From an uncultured Bacteroidales bacterium (lineage in GTDB: Bacteria; Bacteroidota; Bacteroidia; Bacteroidales; Bacteroidaceae): a stretch of DNA of 35,593 bases. Below the pieces are notes generated by a model that was given only the letters and a program-made list of their open reading frames with translations, did no database searches and had not been told where the DNA came from. The first letter of the stretch is position 1. Every line of letters starts with the position of its first letter. Both the position numbers and the translations under genes were made by a program. Positions 17,064 through 25,135 of the stretch are shown here, one piece after another. The DNA lies in the NCBI GenBank assembly GCA_902778265.1, contig CACYXI010000076.1:1-35593 (forward strand), in the 5' to 3' direction.

Positions 17064-17228
17064 TGAAAAATGAATAGTGAAAAGTGAATAATACTGATTT
17101 TTTTGGTTTTCTTACCAAAATGCAGTAACTTTGCACTCACAAAATAAATGAATAATGAAAAATGAAAAATTATAAAATACAGTTTAGCGTGACCTGTATT
17201 TTTCATTTTCTCCATTTTTCATTTTTAA
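17064..17228. repeat. GTGAAAA/AATGAAA heptads and leader hairpin before the RidA-like gene
   Basis: GTGAAAA-ATGAATA-GTGAAAA-GTGAATA (about 17064-17091) precedes the promoter. AATGAAA heptads (17148-17172) then pair with TTTTTCATTTTC and CATTTTTCATTTTTAA (17200-17228), enclosing AATACAG...CTGTATT. The 5' leader of the gene at 17239 is therefore a long hairpin. Confidence 0.75.
17102..17133 (+). promoter_or_regulatory. Bacteroidota-type promoter for the RidA-like gene
   Basis: TTTG (17102-17105), a 20-nt spacer, then TAACTTTG (17126-17133). Confidence 0.7.
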
Positions 17229-17238
17229 TTTAAAAGAA

Positions 17239-18354
17239 ATGTCATATAGTCAACAGACAATAAAACTAAATAAGGCGCGTGCCGAGGTGTATGTCTTCGA
17301 TAACGGTTCTGAGGTTCGTGAGGCTCAGATAATGATTCATGCGGACAACATCGGAATGACATACAAGGAACAGCTTGATGCCGTTCTTGAGGCTTATAAT
17401 GACTTGCGCAAAGACACGCTCAAGGGCTTTATCGCGGTTTTCAAGCGATACTACCTGAGTGATTCTGCCAATCAGGCGGAAATGGTGTATGAGCGCGAGA
17501 CGAAGGAATGCGCCCTTTCTGTTATTGAACAGCCACCACTCGACGGCACCAAGATTGCCATCTGGGTATATATGATGACTGGTGTAGAGACTCGCGTTTC
17601 AGGAAGTGGTCTCTACGAGGTTAAACAAGGCAAACACCGCCACCTATGGAATGGTAGTGCCTATAACATGGCGGCAAGTAGCGAGTATCAGACTCATCAT
17701 CTTCTTGAGGAATACATCGGGCAACTGGAAAAGGAAGGCTGTACCCTCGAAAAGAACTGCATACGCACTTGGTTCTTCGTGGCTAACGTGGATCTCAACT
17801 ATGGTGGTGTGGTTCGTGCTCGTAATCACGTATTCTTCCATCAGGGACTTACCAACCAGACTCATTTCATAGCCTCTACTGGCATAGGCGGCCGTCAGGC
17901 TGATCCTAACGTCCTCGTGCAGTTGGATAACTATGCCGTTGATGGTATCAGCAAGGATCAGATTAAGTATCTCTATGCCCCAACCCACCTCAACCGCACA
18001 AGCGACTATGGCGTGAGCTTCGAGCGTGGCACATACGTGGATTATGAGGACAGAAGACACGTCTTCATCAGCGGTACGGCAAGTATCGACAACAAGGGTA
18101 TGGTGGTTCATACTGGCGATATTGTCCGTCAGACCGAGCGTATGCTTGAGAATATCGAGGTACTCCTTGCCGAGGCTGAATGCACATGGGAGAACGTAAG
18201 CGAGATGTCCGTATATCTTCGTGACGTAGCTGACTATGGCATCGTTAGCCGAATGTTCGCAGAACGCTTCCCTAACAAGCCTTACGTCATCGTTCTTGCC
18301 CCAGTCTGCCGTCCAGGCTGGCTGATAGAGACGGAGTGTATGGCGATAAAGTAG
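17239..18354 (+). CDS. RidA/YjgF-superfamily protein, chorismatase (FkbO/Hyg5)-like layout
   Basis: The protein has 371 residues and is cytosolic. The C-terminal third (about 265-371) is a clear RidA/YjgF domain: HVFISGTASIDNKGMVVHTG, DIVRQTERMLENIEVLLAEA and ending LAPVCRPGWLIETECMAIK. The N-terminal two thirds is a second, divergent RidA-like half (for example IRTWFFVANVDLNYGGVVRA). That two-domain layout is typical of chorismatases that hydrolyse chorismate and of related Bacteroidota proteins of unknown substrate. The Arg in VCRPGW and Glu in ETECMAIK match RidA active-site positions. A biosynthetic partner is not visible here. The TAG stop uses the first two bases (AG) of element I-C. 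The call as chorismatase is tentative; RidA superfamily membership is secure. Confidence 0.75.
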   Translation: MSYSQQTIKLNKARAEVYVFDNGSEVREAQIMIHADNIGMTYKEQLDAVLEAYNDLRKDTLKGFIAVFKRYYLSDSANQAEMVYERETKECALSVIEQPPLDGTKIAIWVYMMTGVETRVSGSGLYEVKQGKHRHLWNGSAYNMAASSEYQTHHLLEEYIGQLEKEGCTLEKNCIRTWFFVANVDLNYGGVVRARNHVFFHQGLTNQTHFIASTGIGGRQADPNVLVQLDNYAVDGISKDQIKYLYAPTHLNRTSDYGVSFERGTYVDYEDRRHVFISGTASIDNKGMVVHTGDIVRQTERMLENIEVLLAEAECTWENVSEMSVYLRDVADYGIVSRMFAERFPNKPYVIVLAPVCRPGWLIETECMAIK

Positions 18355-18529
18355 ACCCACCCCCTTACCCCTCCCATAAAGGGAGGGGAGTAATTTGTAT
18401 TTCTATTCAATAGGGATAAATAAAAATGCCGCTTATGGAAATCCGTAAAGGAACCATAAGCGGCATTTTTTGATTTGAAGAATGTATCTACTCCCCTCCC
18501 TTTATGGGAGGGGTAAGGGGGTGGGTCTT
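18353..18529. mobile_element. Family I palindromic element (copy I-C) between convergent stops
   Basis: A complete element with near-perfect arms: AGACCCACCCCCTTACCCCT at the left end and AGGGGTAAGGGGGTGGGTCTT at the right end. Its AG is the end of the TAG stop of the RidA-like gene, and its right end overlaps the fabI TAA stop. The core holds a bidirectional terminator hairpin. Confidence 0.9.
18422..18470. terminator. Bidirectional terminator in the core of element I-C
   Basis: AAAAATGCCGCTTATGG pairs perfectly with CCATAAGCGGCATTTTT around a 15-nt loop, so both strands end in a T run. Confidence 0.9.
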
Positions 18530-19396
18530 TATCCGTATATTATCTTCCCCGTCTCTGCGTCTGTATTCTCAGGCACGAAGCTCTTGTTATACTGAGTCAT
18601 ACCACGGAGAGACATACCCATGTTAGAGAAACCACCATCGTGGAAGAGAGTCTGCATAGTAACCTTGCGGGTAAGGTCAGAGAACATAACCACACAATAG
18701 TCGGCACACTCATCAGCACTTGCGTTGCCAAGAGGAGACATACGGTCAGCATAGTCAAGCATACCGACCGTCGAAGCCCTTGATACCGCCACCAGCAGTC
18801 GTCATGGTAGGAGACTGAGAGATTGTATTTACACGAACACCCTTCTCACGACCATAGATATAACCGAAAGAACGTGCAATAGACTCAAGGAGAGCCTTAG
18901 CGTCAGCCATATCATTATAGCCGAAGAAAGTACGATGTGAAGCAACGTATGTGAGAGCAAGGATGGAACCGTATTCTGCAATAGCGTCAAGCTTCTTTGC
19001 AACCTGAATCATCTTATGGAAAGAGATAGCAGAGATGTCGAGAGTCTTGTCAAGGAAGCTATAGTCAAGATCATCGTATGTGCGTTTCTTTCGCATATTC
19101 ATAGACATAGCGCATGAGTGGAGAACGAAGTCGATCTTTCCACCGAGAGCCTTCTGAGCCTCAACGAAGAGATTCTCAAGATCCTCAACGCTTGTTGCGT
19201 CTGCTGGAATGATTACTGCATTGGTCTTCTTTGCGAGTTCGTCGATAGTACCCATACGACATGCAACAGCAGTATTAGTGAGAACTATCTGTGCGCCCTC
19301 TTCAACGGCACGCTCAGCAACCTTCCAAGCGATAGACTGGGCATTGAGTGCTCCGAAGATGATTCCGCGCTTGCCCTTAAGTAAATTGTAAGACAT
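18529..19396 (-). pseudogene. fabI: Enoyl-[acyl-carrier-protein] reductase FabI, frameshifted
   Basis: FabI reduces enoyl-ACP with NADH in fatty acid elongation. The start MSYNLLKGKRGIIFGALNAQ at 19396 has the cofactor motif GALNAQSIAW. The active-site Tyr160-x6-Lys167 (YNDMADAK) and SPTMTTAGG are intact. After GIKGFDG (about residue 210) the frame breaks, and the C-terminal part (MLDYADRMSPLGNASADECA, DYCVVMFSDL...) continues in another frame to 18529. The cause is visible: ACCG occurs twice in tandem at 18763-18770; removing one copy restores a 287-residue protein. FabI is often essential, so this may be a sequencing error, a lesion covered by another enoyl reductase, or a reversible slip. 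A family II element starts 37 nt upstream of the start codon. Confidence 0.88.
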
Positions 19397-19432
19397 TTTT
19401 TGTTATCTGAATTGTAAAAAAATAAAATAAGT

Positions 19433-19641
19433 GGCCTCTCCCCCCGCCCTCTCCCGTAGAGAGGGAAGTCCAATGTTGATAACATCGGAGTATGTGTCAG
19501 CCAATTCGACCTTGGGGATTGTATGCTTTTTATTTATTTAAATTGAAAAATCCGTATTTGAAAATTTCACCTTTTCATTTCGCAAATAAGCCTTTCGCAT
19601 TCCGGCCCCCTCCCTACGGGGGAGGGCGGGGGGAGAGGCCC
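19433..19641. mobile_element. Family II palindromic element (copy II-3) in the fabI leader
   Basis: The left arm starts GGCCTCTCCCCCCGCCCTCT at 19433 and holds the short nested cassette (about 19464-19498, with CCAATGTT instead of CCGATGTT). The right arm, about 19603-19641, ends GGGGGGAGAGGCC. The element separates the fabI start from its promoter at 19662-19669, so it is transcribed as leader. Confidence 0.85.
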
Positions 19642-19661
19642 TTTTTTAAATTTGCGACTGC

Positions 19662-19669
19662 AAAGGTAC
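19662..19669 (-). promoter_or_regulatory. -7 box (TACCTTTG) of fabI
   Basis: TACCTTTGCAG on the minus strand, with a TTG-type -33 box about 20 nt further upstream. Transcripts would run through element II-3 before fabI. Confidence 0.6.
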
Positions 19670-19852
19670 AAATAAAATTGTGTGCGTACAACAATTTTCA
19701 AGAAAAAATACAAAAAATATTCGTTATTTCTATATCTTTCAACGATATTTCTGTATTTTTGACCTATTTTTTATGATTTTTCTCACAAATAGACATAATT
19801 CATCCCGTTTTTATTGATTATGATTATCCGCATTTTCCACAATTACGAAATA

Positions 19853-20046
19853 GGCGGGCTGAAAGCCCAATAAGCTCATAGCCTAGGGCATCGCCCTAGG
19901 TAGATGTGGGTCGGGAATTCGCCCTGAAGGGGCAAAAGCATTATTATATTAGAGCTTTTGCCCTTACAGGGCGTTAGAAATCTCTCATTTTTTCCCATGG
20001 CGATGCCATGGGCTAGTAACTTTTGCCCCTTCAGGGCGTTATCTCG
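19853..20046. repeat. REP-like cluster of short palindromes
   Basis: Successive hairpins: GGGCTGAAAGCCC (19857-19868), CCTAGGGCATCGCCCTAGG (19882-19900), GCCCTGAAGGGGC, GCCCTTACAGGGC, CCCATGGCGATGCCATGGG and GCCCCTTCAGGGC. GCAAAAGC and GCTTTTGC also pair over 40 bp. No gene is present. It resembles REP/BIME clusters dispersed by RAYT-type transposases, but none is encoded here. Confidence 0.75.
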
Positions 20047-20119
20047 TAATTGCACGATAATATTTTATTTACTATAAATAAACATAATCAATTATTCATG
20101 CACAACAAGCATAAGGTCA

Positions 20120-20209
20120 TTACTTGTCATTATAATGTTGTTCGGCTTGGATTATCAGTACAGTCACACGATCATCATAGATATCATATATACGGTCATA
20201 AGCTATCAA
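20120..20209 (-). pseudogene. C-terminal remnant of a RelE/YoeB-type toxin
   Basis: Overlapping the end of the antitoxin gene, another minus-strand frame reads IAYDRIYDIYDDRVTVLIIQ followed by AEQHYNDK and a stop at 20120-20122. This matches the C-terminal strands of RelE/YoeB mRNA interferases (hydrophobic strand, then a His-Tyr end). Only about 29 residues remain and there is no proper start, so the toxin body has been lost. Identification rests on a short segment and is moderate. Confidence 0.55.
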
Positions 20210-20456
20210 AATAACGTTTCATATCCTCTGGTGTACTACATGATATAGTCTCACCATTTTCATATTCCTTGCGAGCCTTGTTAATATAACGAAGCATAGT
20301 AGGAGTGATGCTTTTATCATCGCTAATATTGGCTACACGTACAGATGCTATGCCACGTATCATCTTCAAAGCCTTTTTTATGTCTGCCACCAATGCATTA
20401 TCTTCCAATGTGATAATCATCTGTGACTGTTTTGGAATGGATGTCGTTGTTGCCAT
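20196..20456 (-). CDS. Antitoxin-like protein of a decayed toxin-antitoxin pair
   Basis: The protein has 86 residues from the ATG at 20454-20456 (MATTTSIPKQSQMIITLEDN). Upstream in-frame starts give an implausible hydrophobic N-terminus. It is a small alpha/beta protein: a strand (QMIITLEDN), a helix (ADIKKALKMIRGIASVRVA), then a charged helical tail (MLRYINKARKEYENGETISC) ending MKRYFDSL. This is the layout of Bacteroidota type II antitoxins encoded just upstream of RelE-type toxins, which fits the toxin remnant overlapping its 3' end. With the toxin deleted it is an orphan. DNA-binding autoregulation is possible but not visible. Confidence 0.65.
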   Translation of the reverse strand: MATTTSIPKQSQMIITLEDNALVADIKKALKMIRGIASVRVANISDDKSITPTMLRYINKARKEYENGETISCSTPEDMKRYFDSL

Positions 20457-20639
20457 AACTATATAGTTTATAGATTTTCGCAGAAAAAAATACAACTTTT
20501 TTAGCAATCTGCATATAAGAAACATCAGTTTTAACATAATTCTATAAAAATAACGTAAAGGCGACTCCAAAGCAAGTCCTATGTAAATCCCTACCAAACT
20601 CGGTGCAACTCCCATTTCTCGCCTATTCTATGGAACGGA

Positions 20640-21090
20640 CTTGCAACGGCTTTGGAACGGATTTGAAGCGGATTAGTAGCGAAGGAAGAGCGAAGGTATA
20701 ACGAACCGCTGCATTGCTCACTTTTACATTTAGAAAAAACAGAATTTTGACACCACTCTGCAACTCATCACCCGTAGCTCTGTAATAATGTGTGCATCAG
20801 AGAATTACACGGGTGATTCATTTTAATCCACTCGTCACTCACTCGTCACCCTTACTTAGCATATCGTCCTGAAATAGAGCCACTTGCAAAGATAATCCAC
20901 TCGTCACCATAAAAATGGGTGACGAGTGGTGAGAGGGCAAATCACGCATATAACATTCATATTATCAATAAGATACACGAATTTGGGTGATGAGTCGGGT
21001 GACGAGTGGTATAGGGTGAATTGACGCTGTAAGCCTCAATGTCACAACAACTTACAACGTTACGGGTGATGAGTGACGAGTTTTTTCAAA
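20640..21090. repeat. Non-coding block with GGTGACGAGT repeats and AGCGAAGGA repeats
   Basis: No gene is visible. From 20640 to 20710 there are imperfect GGAACGGATTTG and AGCGAAGGA repeats. From about 20766 to 21083 the decamer GGTGACGAGT, or its variant GGTGATGAGT, recurs at least eight times in both orientations. One perfect hairpin is present at 20897-20933: CCACTCGTCACC, A/T loop, GGTGACGAGTGG. A possible minus-strand -7 box TATCTTTG lies at 20887-20894. Confidence 0.75.
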
Positions 21091-21145
21091 ACTCTTTTTC
21101 TGAATTGTAAATTTAACCACACATATTGTTTTTTTCGCACAAATA

Positions 21146-21177
21146 TTTGGAGTTTTCAGAATAATTGTTTATTTTTG
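21146..21177 (+). promoter_or_regulatory. Promoter of the structured RNA
   Basis: TTTG (21146-21149), a 20-nt spacer and TATTTTTG (21170-21177), predicting transcription from about 21184. Confidence 0.7.
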
Positions 21178-21183
21178 CACGCA

Positions 21184-21524
21184 GAAAGTTTTCACATGTA
21201 TAACCACTTAAACATTCAACAACAAGAAACAGACAGTTAAACGTAATCAAAAAACAGACGAGCGGTAACGTTCCCCTTGTGCAGAGTCAGTATCAGATAC
21301 TGGTATCTGCGAGATACATAAAATATAACATTGAGCTTTAAGCTCTTGTTCTCCTAAACTCGAATCCGCCAAATTCAAAAACAACGAGAACAAGTAAGCG
21401 AAAAAGTTCCGTGTCCGTTTAGGGCATGGACTTTACCGTAATACTTGTCAGTTGTGAAGGTGCTTGGCGGTACCTGAGTTTAGGGACGAGGACAATCGGA
21501 AAGTCTGCGCCCTTTTATTTTTTT
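21184..21524 (+). ncRNA. Structured RNA or long regulatory leader with alternative stems
   Basis: There is no ORF, but extensive complementarity. CTTGTTCTC (21345-21353) pairs with GAGAACAAG (21386-21394). The intervening CCTAAACTC...CCGCCAA (21353-21372) pairs with TTGGCGG (21464-21470) and GAGTTTAGG (21476-21484), which makes a pseudoknot. GGGCATGGACTTTACC (21422-21437) can pair with GGAAAGTCTGCGCCC (21498-21512) to form a terminator-like stem ending in TTTTATTTTTTT. It can alternatively pair with AAAGTTCCGTGTCC (21403-21416). A promoter precedes it and the secreted-protein gene starts 3 nt after the T run. It could be a known Bacteroidales ncRNA (for example 6S-like or the Bacteroidales-1 motif) or a new regulatory element; I cannot tell which. 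Confidence 0.65.
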
Positions 21525-21527
21525 ATC

Positions 21528-22040
21528 ATGAAAAAAATGTTATTATTAACTACTCTGTTAATTTGTTTTTTAGTAGCAAATGCACAAGACAAAGTAGTGT
21601 TAAAAAATGGAGACACTATTAGTGTGAAAATCACCAAGAACGATGAAAAAACTATTGAATTTCATTATCCTGGTGAAACTCTTATTAATGTGAAGAACAA
21701 AAGAGAAATAAAACAGATTGTTTATGAGTCTGGCAGAATTGAAAAAATAAAACAAGAAATAGAAGTTCCAAAGATAAACGATTCAAAAGATTGGGAAAAA
21801 GTGATTGAGACCTATTTGGAATCAGATGTAGAAGGATTGACGCGAATTGAACAAATAAAAGCGACTTCAGGATGGGGAGGTAGTTTAGGTTCTTCTTTGG
21901 GATATAAAGATGCTATAAAGAAACTTAAGAAAAAAGCAGCAAAATTAGGAGCTGGTGTGATTTTAATACATGGTCAGCCCAATCAATCTGCATCATCTCG
22001 TGGTGGCGGAGTTCAAGTTATAGCCACTGCATATAAATAA
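21528..22040 (+). CDS. Secreted hypothetical protein downstream of the structured RNA
   Basis: The protein has 170 residues from the ATG at 21528. The signal peptide is MKKMLLLTTLLICFLVANAQ, cleaved near NAQ. The N-terminal half is a small beta-rich module (DKVVLKNGDTISVKITKNDE then IKQIVYESGRIEKI) like the LSm-type modules of many Bacteroidota envelope proteins. The C-terminal half (KKLKKKAAKLGAGVILIHGQ, VQVIATAYK) resembles small heavy-metal-binding/DUF4156-type folds with an A-x-x-x-GA-x-x-V pattern. It is more A/T-rich than the surrounding genes. The U-rich end of the structured RNA lies 3 nt upstream, so it may be controlled by read-through. Probably periplasmic or surface exposed; function unknown. 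Confidence 0.75.
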   Translation: MKKMLLLTTLLICFLVANAQDKVVLKNGDTISVKITKNDEKTIEFHYPGETLINVKNKREIKQIVYESGRIEKIKQEIEVPKINDSKDWEKVIETYLESDVEGLTRIEQIKATSGWGGSLGSSLGYKDAIKKLKKKAAKLGAGVILIHGQPNQSASSRGGGVQVIATAYK

Positions 22041-22105
22041 TTTCAAGTAAAAACTAACAATTATATGTTAGATTGCAGAGGTTTACGAATACAACATTAA
22101 TTTTT

Positions 22106-22258
22106 ATGGAAAAGATATTCAATCGTACAAAAGAAGAATGGATGGAGTCAATAAAAAAATCCATCGCTCAGAAGCAAAAAGCTATAGCTGATGCTCAGGC
22201 TCAATTAAAAGCAGAGAGACTTGTAATCAAGCGTGGTAAGGTTGTAATTAATCAGTAA
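22106..22258 (+). CDS. Small coiled protein, 50 residues, unknown
   Basis: From the ATG at 22106 the frame reads MEKIFNRTKEEWMESIKKSI and AQKQKAIADAQAQLKAERLV, ending VIKRGKVVINQ. It is strongly helical and charged, with heptad-like Ala/Gln spacing. It lies 65 nt after the secreted-protein gene in the same direction and may be co-transcribed. It has no recognisable domain; it could be a small regulatory or structural peptide. An earlier ATG at 22073 would add 11 residues. Confidence 0.5.
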   Translation: MEKIFNRTKEEWMESIKKSIAQKQKAIADAQAQLKAERLVIKRGKVVINQ

Positions 22259-22261
22259 ACA

Positions 22262-22530
22262 AACGTGAGTTCCGTATGTTCGGAATTGCCTGGAAGGCAA
22301 TACTATGAGTAACCGAGGTGCATACTCGACGAAGGAGAGAATGCCCTCGGACAGGAAACGACCTCTACCCCTTCAGCCTGGAAGGCTGTACCTGATTAAC
22401 TTTTACACATAACTTTTCGCTATGTACTGCCCTCCAGGCAGTAGAATGATTATGGGCTTTATACCCCGCACATCCTCGTTTCACTCGTATGTACGGGGTT
22501 ACTAATAGTATTGCCTTCCAGGCAATTTCG
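22262..22530. repeat. Second REP-like palindrome cluster
   Basis: The short hairpins TTGCCTGGAAGGCAA, CAGCCTGGAAGGCTG, CTGCCCTCCAGGCAG and TTGCCTTCCAGGCAA repeat in alternating orientation, with ACCCCGCACATCC and GTACGGGGT between them. No gene is present. The loops and stems differ from the 19853-20046 cluster, but the organisation is the same. Confidence 0.75.
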
Positions 22531-22596
22531 CACTCACATAATTTACTGAATTTAATTTATTGCCAATTTACTTTCCCCAAAACTCTTTGCTTTCAG

Positions 22597-22650
22597 AAAA
22601 AGAAAACACCAATCTTCTATCCTGTAATGGGATATCGAAGATTGGTGTTT
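22597..22650 (-). terminator. Terminator of the TonB-dependent receptor gene
   Basis: AAACACCAATCTTC and GAAGATTGGTGTTT form a 14-bp stem with an inner ATCC/GGAT pair, followed on the minus strand by TTTTCTTTTTC. It lies about 24 nt after the stop. Confidence 0.85.
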
Positions 22651-22673
22651 GTATTCAATAGAAATTCGTCATC

Positions 22674-25000
22674 TTATAAGCTGAGGCGGAAGCCAAAGCT
22701 CATAGTGCGTGCTGCGCCCCAATAACCTGTGAATGAGTTGAGGTCATGAGTCTTTCCATCAGTACCACGCTCTATATACTTAGAGTCGAGGAGGTTACGA
22801 CCTGTTGCGAAGAGATTTATACGGATGTCATTGGTAAGAGCGCCTTCCCAACCGAATGTGGCATCAAGAAGATGATATGAAGGAAACTCGTAAGAGTCGG
22901 CCTTATCGTCAGGAGTACGACTTGAAGGCTCGAAATCAGCATACATACGGGCATTGAACTGCCATCCTGCGTGGATATAGAAACCGCCGTGAAGCTTTGC
23001 ATCGAGCTGTGCCCCCATCTGAGTCTGTGGGGCATCGCCTACGTGAAGTCCGTCGCAAGAGATGGATGTCTCCTTGAGGGTTTCGCCAGAATATGTATCG
23101 TATGTGATTGCATTACCTGAGTTCTTCCACTTCCAAGAAGCAGTCATGGCATATACGCTTGCCTTGAGCCAAGGAGTGAGTTGTTGATGAGCGTTAAGCT
23201 CTATACCTGCATGAAGAGCGTTGAGTCCCTTGATCTGGTATTTCTCAGCAGCCGCATTAGCCTGCTTTGCAGCACTAACGGTAAGAGTCTTGTTTCGCCA
23301 AGAAGCGATGTAGCCAGAAAGCTCCATGCCACCACCGTTCCATGTAGGACGCCATCCCATTTCGGCCATGATGTTAGTCTCGTTGGTGATATCCTTGGTG
23401 ATGCTCATATCGCTTGAAGCGAGATAGACACCTGCGTATGGCAGACGAGAGTTGTAGCCGGCATTGAGATAAAGGGCATTGTTATCGTCGGCCTTCCAGA
23501 GAATACCGCCCTTGAAGCTTGCGCCCACACCATGTGCCCAGTCTGACTTCTGTCCGTTGGCATCATTGTGACGGCGATAGTTGCCGTTGAAGACAGACAC
23601 ACCAAGGTTTGCGTTTATCTTTTCAGAAGTATATGACCCCTGAACATAGCCCGAAATGTGGTGAGTGGTACGACCATAGCGAGAGCCTACATAATCGCCG
23701 AGCGAGAGTGATGCACCCGTTGAAGGATCAACGAATGTATCACCACCATCATCTTCGACCAAGTATCGAAATACTGGTACTGAAGTCCTGCGCTCGCTTT
23801 CCACGAATCAGTAATCTTATAGTCACCGGATGCAATCGCTCCAAATTGAGTATGTCCAGAAAGATAGTCGATCATCACGTTCTTTGAAATACCATCTTCC
23901 ATGTTCTCTGCCACGATAGCGTCAAAGTCGATATGTCCGTCGTTGGTCTGATGATTGATGATGGCTGGAATGCCAGACTTATAGTTATTATATGTGCTGC
24001 TACCGCCACCATCGGCAATAGCAAGATAGAGGGAGTTCTTCATAGAGAAGCGCTCACCGTTCATAAGATGCTGGAGTGTGAAGTATGGTTTGAAGTAGTG
24101 GTTGTGACCAATACTATACTGCTTTCCGTTGTAGTAGCCCCAGTTCTTTGAATAGTCACGACCATACTTATCCACCTCAGCAGCGGTCAGTTCCGTGTTA
24201 CGCTGATCGTGCTTCTCAGGAGAACCGAGAGCCGTGAAGATGAGGGTGTTGTTCTGGTTGAGAATCTTTGAGACAGAGAGCATATAGGAGAATGTCTCAA
24301 CGTTGGTCTTCTCCACATATCCCGCACCCTTAACGTATGCAAGGTTGAGGTCAACCGTCCAACCGTTCTTCAGCAGACCAGAAGAATAGCCGAAAGTACC
24401 CTTCGTAGTGCCGTATTCAGTTGTTGACATTCCGAAATCAATAACAGGAAGCTCAGAAGCAGTACGGGTAACGATATTCACCATACCGCCCATAGCACAG
24501 TCGGCAAGCATGGATGCGCCAAGGCCTTTCTGCACCTGAACGGAATAGGTAGCATCAGCAAGTCCCATCCAGTTGTTCCAATACATAGAGCCAGATGTCA
24601 AGCCCTGAATAGGAATACCGTTGAGGAGGATTGAGATATTGTCCTGCTTGAAACCACGCATATTGAGCGTAGCATCGCCATAGGAACCAGTAGAGGCGGT
24701 TGCATACACGCCTGGAAGTCCCTGGAACATCTCAAGATAGTTAGGGGCGGTCTGGTGCAGACGGATGTCCGCAGGAGTAATTGTAGAGAGATTGAGTGGA
24801 GTCTCGTTAGCCTTAACGAAATGGGCGCTAACGGTTACTTCCTGAAGGTTGATGGCTGAATCAGCCACTAAATCGAGAGGGTTAGCCTCTGTTTCTGACG
24901 AGTTGCCAACGGCACGCACAGTCTCATTCGCCTTGTCGGCATAAGAGAGACCTGGTAGAATTGCGATACCTAAAGCAACAATTGAAAGTGATTTCTTCAT
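22674..25000 (-). pseudogene. TonB-dependent outer-membrane receptor, FMN-riboswitch controlled, frameshifted
   Basis: The frame starts at 25000 (MKKSLSIVALGIAILPGLSY, signal peptide to about residue 22). A TonB-box-like INLQEVTVSA follows near residue 50, then a plug domain (PLNLSTITPADIRLHQTAPN, GDATLNMRGFKQDNISILLN, MGGMVNIVTRT) and a barrel ending WGAARTMSFGFRLSL. The frame breaks around 23755-23775 (QYFDTW in one frame, YLVEDDGGDTFVD in the next). The whole span, 2327 nt, is one base short of a multiple of three, so a one- or four-base loss is likely. No internal in-frame start would give a working receptor. The upstream FMN riboswitch predicts that the substrate is a flavin or a precursor. 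About 775 residues if repaired. Confidence 0.88.
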
Positions 25001-25135
25001 TTTTAAGAAAGCTTTAAATTGTTATTAATAATTAGGCATACAATTCAAGGCTTTCTTGCATAACATGAAGTTATACAGATGTTTGTTTCCTGAACACAAA
25101 GTATAAACTGTACACGGATAGTACAGGTAAATGCT

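Noticed and set aside
19853-20046. tRNA or CRISPR-like hairpin cluster
   Set aside because: Stems are too short and irregular for tRNA cloverleafs, there is no conserved T-loop, and there are no regularly sized spacers.
21184-21524. Retron msr-msd, tmRNA, RNase P RNA or SRP RNA
   Set aside because: No reverse transcriptase gene is nearby, and the diagnostic blocks of tmRNA, RNase P (GAGGAAAGTCC) and SRP (GGTCAGGTCCGGAAGGAAG) are absent.
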